Positions 32,980 to 41,090 of a stretch of DNA of 64,000 nucleotides are shown here, one piece after another. Every line of letters starts with the position of its first letter. The stretch's first letter is position 1. The DNA lies in assembly GCA_027886885.1 (NCBI GenBank), contig JAPCJP010000008.1, forward strand, positions 1 to 64,000, written 5' to 3'. The position numbers and the translations under genes are program-made. The notes under the pieces are model-generated. The model ran no database searches and was not told the DNA's origin. It worked only from the letters and a program-made list of their open reading frames with translations. This stretch comes from Nitrososphaerota archaeon. GTDB lineage: Archaea; Thermoproteota; Nitrososphaeria; Nitrososphaerales; Gagatemarchaeaceae.

Positions 32980-34113
32980 TCACCGCGAGAGTATCGCGAC
33001 TCCCCCTGTTCCGGTCGGGATTCCTCTCCAGGACTGGACCAGCGCCTTCTTGGCCCCCTTCACTTGGATGCTTCCCGCTTCACCCCTGAGTTGTAACGCG
33101 CACTCGAGCAGCCTGTGAAGGGCCGAAGCCTCCACGAGGTTGCCCACCCCAAGGGAGCCTCCGCTGGGGTTCAAGGCCGTACGCTTGCCTGAGAGGATAC
33201 GCCTTGCGGCCGCCTTGGTCCCTGCCAAAGACAGAAGATGTTGGAGCAGCTTGTAGGAATAGGTGTCGTCCAGCTCCAGGATGTCAAAATCCTCCAGGTC
33301 TCCCTTGAACCCCGCTCGCCGGACCGCATCGGAGTAGGATCGTTGCGCATATCCCGAGACGGACATTTCCCCTCCCTCTATCCAGGGTAACGAGGAGTTC
33401 CATGCGACCCCATCTATGCCCACCGAGTCGCGCTTGTTCTTCTTCGCCCAGGCCTCGGAAGCGAGGACGAGGACTATCCCAGCCTCGGCGAACTCCGCTT
33501 TGTCTGCGACCCGCAGCGGGCTGGAGAGTATCTCGGAGGACTCCACATCCGCTTCGGAGAACTTTCCGCCATAGCTTGCCCTCGGGTTGCGCAGCGCGCT
33601 GGCCTTTCCCCTGACCACCGCCCGGTTCACATCCTTCAACGAAAACCCGCTGGTCCTGAGGAACGCGTCCATCTCCAGCCCTGCCAAGGTGTCACTGGTT
33701 GCTCCGAGAGGTCGGAGGAGCGAGGGTTCCTGTGCCATGACTTCGACGGCGTTCTTGTCGAGTACGTCAGCCGCCTTGCTATGGGCCTCCAGCACAACGA
33801 CCTCCGCTAACCCAGACAGGATGTGCATGACGGCGGTCCCAAGCCCAGTGACCGCGTCTGCCGGAATCGTGCAGAGGGGCCGCCCCGCCGCTCCTATCTG
33901 GTCCGGGACCATCTCATCGGTAATGCTCCATCCTTCCCAAAGGTCCTCGGTGCAGCAGATGAACGACCCCACGTCCCTCCGGGGGTTCACCGACGCGTCG
34001 TCGTAGGCCTTCGAGGCCGCCTGGAACATCAACTCCCGGGTGGAGAGGTCAGACACGACCGGCCTGAAACCCTCATAGCCGACCCCGATTATCTCGACCC
34101 GACCTGTTTTCAA
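32980..34113 (-). CDS. Thiolase-like (SCP-x type) protein lacking catalytic Cys and His (A)
   Basis: 377 residues, paralogous to the next gene but more divergent. The region equivalent to the nucleophile reads IPADAVTGLG (about 83-92) without Cys, and the GHP motif is GNL (Asn325). The C-terminal NPSGGSLGVG and RGEAGSIQVKGAKKAL segments align well with the paralogue. It may be a structural or regulatory half of a heteromer, or an enzyme with different chemistry. TTG 34113 is chosen, about 34 bp below a CTTTATTGG element (34144-34152). First gene of the operon leading to AACS and two DUF35 genes. Confidence 0.82.
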   Translation of the reverse strand: MKTGRVEIIGVGYEGFRPVVSDLSTRELMFQAASKAYDDASVNPRRDVGSFICCTEDLWEGWSITDEMVPDQIGAAGRPLCTIPADAVTGLGTAVMHILSGLAEVVVLEAHSKAADVLDKNAVEVMAQEPSLLRPLGATSDTLAGLEMDAFLRTSGFSLKDVNRAVVRGKASALRNPRASYGGKFSEADVESSEILSSPLRVADKAEFAEAGIVLVLASEAWAKKNKRDSVGIDGVAWNSSLPWIEGGEMSVSGYAQRSYSDAVRRAGFKGDLEDFDILELDDTYSYKLLQHLLSLAGTKAAARRILSGKRTALNPSGGSLGVGNLVEASALHRLLECALQLRGEAGSIQVKGAKKALVQSWRGIPTGTGGVAILSR

Positions 34114-34197
34114 GAGGACGATGGTGCTGCGGCCGGCCTTCTCCAATAAAGCTTCTGAAACCTTCCGGTGGTTTGCAGACCGGAGAAACGCCTCCCT

Positions 34198-34205
34198 GTT
34201 TAAAT
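34198..34205 (+). promoter_or_regulatory. TATA element for LLM-UbiA-CPBP operon
   Basis: GTTTAAAT centres 27 bp before ATG 34229 and rules out the longer open frame that begins at 34121. Confidence 0.6.
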
Positions 34206-34228
34206 CCCGAACCGTGGGGCGGCGCTTC

Positions 34229-35221
34229 ATGACCTCCCGCCTCGCTCTGGGATTCAACCCCGTGATCCCCGTGAAGGACGCTATCGCCGTCGGCCAGAAG
34301 GCGGAGGCGATGGGCTACGAGTCGCTGTGGTTCCACGAGAGCCTCTACCAGAGGGACGTGGTCACCTATCTCTCGTCGATCCTTCTCTCCACCTCGCGAA
34401 TCAAGGTCGCTTCGGGCGTGTTGAACACCTTCACCAGGCACCCGATCACGGTCGCGGCCACCTTCGCCTCCCTGAGCGAGCTGTCCGGAGGAAGAGCGAT
34501 TCTGGGTCTGGGGCTGGGCAGTTTCCCCACCGTCCCGAAGATAGGCTACAGGATCTTCCCTGTCTCTGAGACGAGGCCCCTCAAGAGGATCAGCGAGTTC
34601 ATCCGGATAGTGAACGGGTTCTGGGGGGGAGAGAGTCTCTCGTTCAAGGGTGAGTTCTTCACCGCAGAGAACGTGAAGTACGAGGGGAAGCTGGAACACC
34701 GGGTCCCCCTCTATCTGGCATCTCTGTCGCCTAAGACGCTGGCCTTCGCCGGACGCCACGCAGACGGAGCGATACTCTCGCCCGCACTAAGCACCGTCAA
34801 GGCCACGGAGAGGATGGTCGAGCAGGTTCGGAAGGGCGAGCGGAGGCGAGGCACTCCCGTCGATAGGGTCTCCTACCTGCTGACATCAGTGGACGACGAT
34901 GAGTCGAAGGCCAAGGAAGTGATTCGCAACTTCTATTTTTTCCTCTACCAACTCTCCGACGTGATCAAGCCCGAGGTCCTCGTCGAGTATGGGGTTCAGC
35001 TCGAGGAGCTCGAGCGGTTCAGGGCGGCCTGGAAGAAGGGGGATTCCGAGGGTGCAAAGAAATTGGTCCCCGACGCTGCGATCGAGACCCTGGCCATCGC
35101 AGGAACTCCCGCGCAGGCGAGGGCCCGCATCGAAGAGTACCGCAGGGCGGGGATTGACCTTCCGGTCCTCATGCCCATTGGAAACGTTAATTATGCCATC
35201 GAGGCGCTGGCGCCCGATTAA
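34229..35221 (+). CDS. LLM-class flavin-dependent oxidoreductase (F420- or FMN-dependent)
   Basis: A 330-residue TIM-barrel oxidoreductase of the luciferase-like monooxygenase superfamily. Characteristic stretches are LGFNPVIPVKDAIAVGQKAE, the GYESLWFHES segment, KVASGVLNTFTRHP and ILGLGLGSF. Archaeal members commonly use F420, for example methylene-tetrahydromethanopterin reductase; the actual substrate is not predictable. The start ATG 34229 follows a clear TATA by 27 bp. Its stop and the UbiA ATG are separated by one base, so the two are cotranscribed, hinting at quinone or isoprenoid metabolism. Confidence 0.85.
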   Translation: MTSRLALGFNPVIPVKDAIAVGQKAEAMGYESLWFHESLYQRDVVTYLSSILLSTSRIKVASGVLNTFTRHPITVAATFASLSELSGGRAILGLGLGSFPTVPKIGYRIFPVSETRPLKRISEFIRIVNGFWGGESLSFKGEFFTAENVKYEGKLEHRVPLYLASLSPKTLAFAGRHADGAILSPALSTVKATERMVEQVRKGERRRGTPVDRVSYLLTSVDDDESKAKEVIRNFYFFLYQLSDVIKPEVLVEYGVQLEELERFRAAWKKGDSEGAKKLVPDAAIETLAIAGTPAQARARIEEYRRAGIDLPVLMPIGNVNYAIEALAPD

Positions 35222-35222
35222 T

Positions 35223-36146
35223 ATGGCCGATCGCTCTCTGGGAGGGCGCTTCGGACTCTTCTTCAGGTTTGCAAGAGTCCAATTTCTCCCCCTCGTGCTA
35301 GCACCCATCCTTGTGGGAACGGCGAGCGCGTGGCATCTCTCGAGGTCCATCAACCCCCAGTTGTTCTTGTTACTCCTGGCGGGAGCGGCCTGCCTCCAGA
35401 TCGCCTCAAATTCCATCGATGACGTCTACGACTTCCTGAATGGGGTGGATAGGGTCTCCGAGACCATGTTTCCAAAGGAGTTTCCAGGATGGAAACCCAT
35501 CCCGCGGGGCCTGATGTCCGTGAGCCAGGGGCTCTCCATATCTCTCGTGTTCTACTCCCTGAGCCTAGCCATAGGGCTCTACCTTGCGGTGACCGTGGGC
35601 TGGATTGCCCTTGCCATCGCGATTCCGGGCGTCCTCCTCAGTTACTTCTATGTGGCTCCCCCTCTCAAGCTCGACTACAGGGGCCTCGGGCTCGGCGAGG
35701 TCGCGATATTCCTGGGCTTTGGTCCGTTGCCCGTCCTCGGAGCGTTCTACGTGCTGACCGGGACCCTGTCGTGGTTCGCCTTGCTTGCGTCCATCCCCTC
35801 AGGTTTGCTCACGGTGGACGTGCTGCTAAATCACGACATGATATTCTACGACGCCTACAAAGCGGCCGCAAAGAAGTCGATGACCGTCGTTCTCGGACGT
35901 GTCCGGACCGAGTCTCTGACCTTTGGACTCTCCGTGGTGCCGTACCTCTTCGTCGCTGGGTTGGTCCTCGCACGCGCAATCCCGTTCACGTGTCTCCTCG
36001 TCCTGGTCGCTCTGCCGTTCGTGGTCCGAGGCAACCTCCCAGCCAGGACAGAGAGGCCCATGCCTGAATACGGCTCCCGGACCCGGAGGGCCTTCTTCCA
36101 TTCGGTCGTCTTCAGCCTGCTCCTTGCGGTCGGGCTATTCCTCTGA
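35223..36146 (+). CDS. UbiA-family prenyltransferase, MenA-like
   Basis: A 307-residue membrane enzyme with about eight helices. The first prenyl-diphosphate motif is SNSIDDVYDFLNGVD, and the second aspartate motif lies in LLNHDMIFYDAYKAA. The N.xxDxxDxxxGxD form resembles 1,4-dihydroxy-2-naphthoate prenyltransferase (MenA) more than CtaB or geranylgeranylglyceryl-phosphate enzymes. It may attach the side chain of the quinone used by the ETF oxidoreductase at 41091. Its TGA overlaps the next gene's ATG. Confidence 0.82.
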   Translation: MADRSLGGRFGLFFRFARVQFLPLVLAPILVGTASAWHLSRSINPQLFLLLLAGAACLQIASNSIDDVYDFLNGVDRVSETMFPKEFPGWKPIPRGLMSVSQGLSISLVFYSLSLAIGLYLAVTVGWIALAIAIPGVLLSYFYVAPPLKLDYRGLGLGEVAIFLGFGPLPVLGAFYVLTGTLSWFALLASIPSGLLTVDVLLNHDMIFYDAYKAAAKKSMTVVLGRVRTESLTFGLSVVPYLFVAGLVLARAIPFTCLLVLVALPFVVRGNLPARTERPMPEYGSRTRRAFFHSVVFSLLLAVGLFL

Positions 36147-36775
36147 TGTCCGCCCTCGCTCATGGACGCGGGCGGCTGTTTGTCGCCTTCCTCGTCGTCC
36201 TCGCCTCGATGGCGCTCATGTTCACGGTCCCCAAGACGGACTTCATCGCAGCTGCGTTCGTCTCGACCGGGACCATGGCCCTCGCCGCCTATTACGTCAC
36301 AGGTTTCAAGGGTCTATTCCGTCCGTCCGTCAAGACGATGGCCATCGGCCTGCTGAGCGCTGGGGTCCTTTATGCCATCTTCTACGCCGGGAACCAGGGG
36401 ATATCCCAAATTCATCCACTGGGAATCTCGCAGTCGAGCGAGAGCCCGATTTACGCCCTCATAGCCTCCCCCGCCAACCCTCTCTATGTCCAGGTCGCCA
36501 TCCTGGCCTTCGACGCTGTGGGATACGAGACCTTCTTCAGAGGCTTGCTCCAGAAGAGGCTGCAACCCAAGGCCGGATTGGGCAGCGTCTTCCTCATCGC
36601 CCTGGTCGATGCCGGCATCCACGTGATCACCCTGAACCCCCTGTGGGTCGTCACCACCTTCATCGCAGACGCGGTCTGGGGGCTCACCTACTTCTATTCC
36701 AAGGACATGACATCCAACGTCACCAGCCACTTCGTGTGGGACCTGTTCATCTTCGTCCTGCTCCCCATAAAATAG
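36146..36775 (+). CDS. CPBP-family membrane protein with variant motifs
   Basis: A 209-residue protein with about six membrane helices, related to CPBP/Abi intramembrane proteases. The usual EExxxR motif is YETFFRG (first Glu replaced by Tyr), the FxxxH motif is DAGIH, and the last motif is HFVWD. The single Glu, Arg, two His and Asp are retained, so metal binding may persist. Many archaeal CPBP proteins act in lipid or prenyl-protein processing; here it shares an operon with UbiA. Function is uncertain. Confidence 0.75.
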   Translation: MSALAHGRGRLFVAFLVVLASMALMFTVPKTDFIAAAFVSTGTMALAAYYVTGFKGLFRPSVKTMAIGLLSAGVLYAIFYAGNQGISQIHPLGISQSSESPIYALIASPANPLYVQVAILAFDAVGYETFFRGLLQKRLQPKAGLGSVFLIALVDAGIHVITLNPLWVVTTFIADAVWGLTYFYSKDMTSNVTSHFVWDLFIFVLLPIK

Positions 36776-36855
36776 GACTCAGACCAGGACCCTCCTCAAG
36801 CCTTTAATCCCATGGGGCTTTCGAGCGGCTCAGGTGCCATGGGGGTGGGACTTGC

Positions 36856-38022
36856 TTGAAGCTGCTGCGAGCCGAGCACAAGCGTCTCCTGAAAGCACTA
36901 TACGGCGCCGAAGGTGAGGACTATGGCCGCGTGCTCGAGGCTATCTCGCTCCTACTCGAGACCTCTGTGCTCCCCCACTCCAAGGAATTCGACGAGGCCG
37001 CAGGTGGAATCGCTCCGGGTAGGAGGGCGCTCTTCGACCAGGGTATCTGCAGGCTCGCATTTCCTTCGGCTGAAGGGACCTCGCTCCCCTTCGGGGTCTA
37101 TGCCATGGCGATGGAGCTGGTCGCCTCGGCCGACGCCCCCACGGCGATGAGCATCGGGATCCACAACACGGTCGCCGAGGGCGTCTTCCGGTTCGGGAAC
37201 GACGACCAACGGAAGAGGGTCTTCACGGACTTGGTCGAAGGCAGGAGGCTCGGTGCCTTTGCTCTCACGGAGCCGAGCTCGGGTTCGGACGCCAGGGCCA
37301 TGAAGACCACCGCCGTCAAGAACGGGTCAAACTACACGCTCGACGGTTCCAAGATGTTCATCACGAACGCCGGGGACGCGGACATCTACCTGGTCTTCGC
37401 CGCGAGCGCCAAGGGCCACAGCGCATTCATAGTCGACAAGTCCACGCCGGGCCTCTCGGTCGGGAAAGACATCCCGAAGCTCGGCATGAGGGGCTCCCGG
37501 ACGGCGGAGGTCCGGTTCAGCGATTGTTCGGTCCCAGCGGGGAACCTCGTTGGCAAGGAAGGGGAGGCGTTCGAGTATGTCAAGTTCCTCCTGAGCGGGA
37601 GCAGGATCGTCATGGGCTCGATCTGTGTGGGGATCGCCCTGACCGCATATCGCAAGGCGCTCGAGTACAGCAAGCAGAGGTCCCTCTTCAACGGTGAGCT
37701 ATCAGAGCTCCAGATGACCCGGGAGAAGATCGCGGATATGCGTACGGAGCTTAGCTCCTCCAGACTCCTCTGCGCCTATGCCTCCCGCCTCAAGGACGCG
37801 GGGGTGGACTTCTCTTCCGAAGCGGCGCAGGCGAAGGTAGCTGCGACGGAGAGCGCGGTGAGAGTTTGCGACCGGGCCATCCAATTGTTCGGAGGGTACG
37901 GTTACACCGACCCGGACGTCCACCGACACTGGAGAGATGCCCGCCTGCTGACCATAGGGGAGGGGGCATCGGAGGTACTGAGAATGCTTATCGCAGGAAA
38001 AGAACTGGCCGAGACTCGATAG
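36856..38022 (+). CDS. Acyl-CoA dehydrogenase
   Basis: A 388-residue FAD enzyme that oxidises acyl-CoA to 2-enoyl-CoA and passes electrons to ETF. The FAD and substrate motifs FALTEPSSGSDARAM and KMFITNAGDADIYLV are intact. The C-terminal helix carries LLTIGEGASEVLRMLIAG, with the Glu that commonly serves as catalytic base in short-chain and related dehydrogenases. TTG 36856 is preceded by GGGGGTGGGA. It is directly followed by etfB and etfA, so the electron acceptor is encoded in the same operon. Confidence 0.92.
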   Translation: MKLLRAEHKRLLKALYGAEGEDYGRVLEAISLLLETSVLPHSKEFDEAAGGIAPGRRALFDQGICRLAFPSAEGTSLPFGVYAMAMELVASADAPTAMSIGIHNTVAEGVFRFGNDDQRKRVFTDLVEGRRLGAFALTEPSSGSDARAMKTTAVKNGSNYTLDGSKMFITNAGDADIYLVFAASAKGHSAFIVDKSTPGLSVGKDIPKLGMRGSRTAEVRFSDCSVPAGNLVGKEGEAFEYVKFLLSGSRIVMGSICVGIALTAYRKALEYSKQRSLFNGELSELQMTREKIADMRTELSSSRLLCAYASRLKDAGVDFSSEAAQAKVAATESAVRVCDRAIQLFGGYGYTDPDVHRHWRDARLLTIGEGASEVLRMLIAGKELAETR

Positions 38023-38024
38023 CC

Positions 38025-38819
38025 ATGAGCGGCAAAGCGCCTTTGAGAATAATCGTCTGTCTCAAGCACGCCGTTGACGAGTCGGAGCTCAGAGTCGACG
38101 CTTCGGGCCACCCGATTCTCCAAGGCGCCCAAGCGCGCATGAGCGCGTTCGACCGAAACGCCGTGGAGGAGGGCGTTAGCATCAAAGAGAAGGCCGGGGG
38201 TACCGTGACCGCCCTGAGCTTGGGGACCGAGGACGTCAGGAAGAGCATCAAGGAAGCGCTCGCGATGGGTTGCGACAGGGCCATACTCGTCAACTCGTCA
38301 AAGTACCTTGACGCGTTGGCAACATCATACTACCTTGCCAGGGCCGTCCAAAGGGCCGCCCCCTACGACCTTATGATCTGCTCTGAGGGCGCCTCTGACA
38401 CCTACGATGGTCTCGTCGGCCCTATGCTGGCACAGTGGCTTGACCTTCCATTCATGGGTTACGTGAGGAGGACAGAGCTCCGTGGCGACGGGAGCCTTCA
38501 GTGCGAACTTGCCATGGAAGAGAGCGTCGAGGTCGTGGAGGCTAGGTTCCCCTCGGTGATATCAGTGGTGAGCGAGATCAACTCGCCAAGATATCCCACC
38601 CTACTGCAGATAATGCAAGCCTCGAAGAAGCCTATCGAGGAGTTTCCCTTGGACTCGCTCGCTCCCGGACCGGGGGAGGCGGCTGCCCCGGAGGCAGCGG
38701 TCAGGGTTCTGGACACCACAGCACAATCCATGAGCAGGAAGAAGATACTCTTCGAGGGCTCGCCGGAGGAATCGGCCTCGAAGCTCCTCGAAGCGCTGAA
38801 GAGCGAGGGGGTCCTCTAG
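38025..38819 (+). CDS. etfB: Electron transfer flavoprotein, beta subunit
   Basis: 264 residues. The N-terminus IIVCLKHAVDESELRVD, the DRNAVEEG segment and the C-terminal half with SVISVVSEINSPRYPTLLQI are typical of EtfB, which binds AMP and forms the docking face. It carries electrons from acyl-CoA dehydrogenase to the membrane oxidoreductase. ATG 38025 lies 2 bp after the dehydrogenase stop; upstream sequence in the same frame is a shadow of that gene. The C-terminal tail (about 215-264) is longer than in many homologues. Confidence 0.92.
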   Translation: MSGKAPLRIIVCLKHAVDESELRVDASGHPILQGAQARMSAFDRNAVEEGVSIKEKAGGTVTALSLGTEDVRKSIKEALAMGCDRAILVNSSKYLDALATSYYLARAVQRAAPYDLMICSEGASDTYDGLVGPMLAQWLDLPFMGYVRRTELRGDGSLQCELAMEESVEVVEARFPSVISVVSEINSPRYPTLLQIMQASKKPIEEFPLDSLAPGPGEAAAPEAAVRVLDTTAQSMSRKKILFEGSPEESASKLLEALKSEGVL

Positions 38820-38821
38820 AT

Positions 38822-39742
38822 ATGCGGTCTGTCCTGGCGTTCTCGGAGAGCCCAGCTTTGGCTGCAGAGGTCGCTGCGGGAGCCGCAACGATCTGCGAGT
38901 CGCTGGGAGGAGGATTCGCGGTCATCGCCGTGAGCTCAGAGACGCCTTCCCCCTCGAACTTCGAGGCGGTCGCCGACGCCATAGTAGAAGTGGCGAAGAG
39001 AGAAGGGGCGCAGGTCGTCCTATTGGGAGCGACCAGGCTCGGGAGGCAGGTCGCGGCCAGGATCGCAGTGAAGACCAGTCAGGGGGTGCTGAGCGACGTC
39101 AGGGACCTCCGGGTAGAGTCGTCCGGGGGTGCGGCCGCTATGCTCACCGGGGTGAGGCCGGTCTTCGCTGGAAAGTTCAACGCGAAGGTCGCTTCCGTCC
39201 TGCCGTGCGTCGCCACGATACCTTCTGGCGCCTATGCACCCCAAGGGGCGAGCGCTTCTTCCACCCAGCCCCCGGCGACCGTCGAGATAGCCATGGGACC
39301 CAAGGCGCCAGAGAGGGTGAAGCACATCGAGACGAGGCCCAAGCCGAAGAACACGGTCGACCTGAAATCAGCAGAGGTGATCGTCTCCGCCGGAAGGGGC
39401 TTCAAGAACAAGGAAGACCTTGTGCTCGTTGAGAATCTCGCCGAGGCCCTGGGCGGAGTCGTCGGAGCCTCCAGGCCGCTCTCCTCGGACTTGGGTTGGC
39501 TCGGTGAGGAGCGCCATATAGGTCTGACCGGCATATACGTCCGCCCCTCCCTCTACATAGCGGTGGGCATCTCTGGGCAGCTGCAGCACGTCGCCGGCAT
39601 CAAGGACTCCAAGATAATCGTGGCCATCAACAAGGACAAACAGGCGCCTATCTTCCAGGTCGCAGACTACGGGATTGTGGGGGACCTCTACCTGGTCGTG
39701 CCGGCCCTCCTGAAGGCCATCGAGACCCAGAAGGCGAGTTAG
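38822..39742 (+). CDS. etfA: Electron transfer flavoprotein, alpha subunit
   Basis: 306 residues. The C-terminal FAD-binding domain is diagnostic: [50 protein letters not shown] and [15 protein letters not shown]. The N-terminal domain (1-180) pairs with EtfB. Only one FAD and AMP site appears, with no sign of the second flavin signature in EtfB needed for confident bifurcation, so a conventional electron carrier is more likely. It lies 2 bp after etfB. Confidence 0.93.
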   Translation: MRSVLAFSESPALAAEVAAGAATICESLGGGFAVIAVSSETPSPSNFEAVADAIVEVAKREGAQVVLLGATRLGRQVAARIAVKTSQGVLSDVRDLRVESSGGAAAMLTGVRPVFAGKFNAKVASVLPCVATIPSGAYAPQGASASSTQPPATVEIAMGPKAPERVKHIETRPKPKNTVDLKSAEVIVSAGRGFKNKEDLVLVENLAEALGGVVGASRPLSSDLGWLGEERHIGLTGIYVRPSLYIAVGISGQLQHVAGIKDSKIIVAINKDKQAPIFQVADYGIVGDLYLVVPALLKAIETQKAS

Positions 39743-39745
39743 TGC

Positions 39746-40570
39746 TTGCCGACGATAATCGACTCCCACGCCCACTGCTCGAACAGGCGGGATGACGCTC
39801 TCATCCCCTACGCGAAAAAGAACGGCTTGCGCTATGACCTTTCCGAGCTCCTAACCAAGATGAGGTCCAACGGCGTGGAAGCAGGCTTGCTGCTCAGCCC
39901 TCCCCTCGACGACGGCTCACCCCTCCCCAATCAGGCGGTCATGGACCTTTGCGAGCAGAGCGGAGGTTTGCTCTTCCCCGTGTTGACCGTGGAGCCCAGC
40001 CGCGAAGCCGTCTCCTTGGCCCTGGCCCTGGCGAAGAGCCACTCAAACTCGGTAAAGGGCTTCAAGGTGAGGTTGGGCTATCTCCCCGTATTCGCCGACG
40101 ACCCCGTCTTCGACCCTCTCTACGACCACGCCATCCAGGAGGACCTCCCTGTCCTCTTCCACGCCGGCGACACGGCCACGAGTTCGGGGAGCCTGGTCCA
40201 TGCCCATCCCCTGACCCTCGACAGGCTGGCGAACAGAAGGAGCGACCTCAAGATAGTCGTGTGCCACATGGGCAATCCCTGGATAATGGACACGGCAGAG
40301 CTCGTGTACAAACACGCGAACGTCTACGCCGACCTCTCGGGCTTGGTGGCCGGAGACAGCCGCTACGTCAAGGAGTACATCGACTACCTGGCTGCAAAGA
40401 TCAGCGACGCGGTCTACTTTGCGGGTGGCGCAGAGAAGTTACTCTTCGGGACTGACTACCCAGTCCAGACCCACGAGAACTCGCTCGAACTGGTCCGCCG
40501 CATTAAGGTAGAGAGAGCCGACGCCGACAGGATTCTTGGAAGCAATGCGAAGAGGCTGTTCGCCCTTTGA
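39746..40570 (+). CDS. Amidohydrolase-2/TatD-like metal-dependent hydrolase
   Basis: A 274-residue TIM-barrel hydrolase. The N-terminal metal motif is IIDSHAHCS, VLFHAGDT and IVVCHMGNPW give further histidines, and LLFGTDYPVQTHENS gives the late Asp. It is smaller than the amidohydrolase at 21191 and not a close relative. The substrate is unknown; placement after etfA suggests acyl or carboxylate catabolism. TTG 39746 starts 3 bp after etfA, and its TGA overlaps the next gene's TTG. Confidence 0.82.
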   Translation: MPTIIDSHAHCSNRRDDALIPYAKKNGLRYDLSELLTKMRSNGVEAGLLLSPPLDDGSPLPNQAVMDLCEQSGGLLFPVLTVEPSREAVSLALALAKSHSNSVKGFKVRLGYLPVFADDPVFDPLYDHAIQEDLPVLFHAGDTATSSGSLVHAHPLTLDRLANRRSDLKIVVCHMGNPWIMDTAELVYKHANVYADLSGLVAGDSRYVKEYIDYLAAKISDAVYFAGGAEKLLFGTDYPVQTHENSLELVRRIKVERADADRILGSNAKRLFAL

Positions 40571-41082
40571 CCCAAGCGCCCGTCGAGGATATGGAGCTGG
40601 TCACCGTGCCAAAGTCGGAGCGGTCCCAGCTGGAGTTCATCCTCGACGAGAGTTTCGAGGGCCTGTACCTATGGCACTCCAGAAGGACTCTCCACAACAT
40701 CGAGCTTGTCCGCGCCCTCCGGTCCAGCGGCCGATTCCTGGGTCTCTCTATGGTCAAGATGGTCGCGGAGGGTTCGGGATACGTCTACTACGTCGCAGTT
40801 CCGTTGCAGTCTAGGCGGAAGGGCCTGGGTGGCAAGTTGCTCGACGACGCGCTCGCACACTTCGACGAGCTCCATGCCTCGGAGGTCTTCGCGAGTGTCG
40901 GGGAAGATAACGTAGAGTCCAACGCACTCTTCTCCTCCAGAGGTTTCGAGCGGACGAACAGGGCCGAGATAGCCAAGCGCCACGGCCAGATACGCACCAT
41001 CAACATGTACCGGGAGATGATGGTCGTGTACGGCGAGATCCTGCTACGGAAGGAGCTAAGGCCGGACGTTCCCACCCTGTAA
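40567..41082 (+). CDS. GNAT N-acetyltransferase
   Basis: 171 residues. The acetyl-CoA-binding loop is RRKGLGGKLLDDAL, preceded by the strand YVYYVAVPLQ; SVGEDNVESNALFSSRGFERT is the usual alpha4/beta5 region. The substrate is unknown. TTG 40567 overlaps the stop of the hydrolase gene, so it is the last gene of the acyl-CoA dehydrogenase-ETF operon. It is convergent with the ETF oxidoreductase gene. Confidence 0.82.
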   Translation: MTQAPVEDMELVTVPKSERSQLEFILDESFEGLYLWHSRRTLHNIELVRALRSSGRFLGLSMVKMVAEGSGYVYYVAVPLQSRRKGLGGKLLDDALAHFDELHASEVFASVGEDNVESNALFSSRGFERTNRAEIAKRHGQIRTINMYREMMVVYGEILLRKELRPDVPTL

Positions 41083-41090
41083 CCGACCAC

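Noticed and set aside
34121-34228. N-terminal extension of the LLM oxidoreductase
   Set aside because: It crosses the TATA element at 34198-34205, and ATG 34229 is at the expected leaderless distance.
38025-39742. Electron-bifurcating EtfAB
   Set aside because: No second FAD-binding signature could be seen in EtfB, no FixCX-like partner is adjacent, and the EMO-type acceptor suggests linear transfer.
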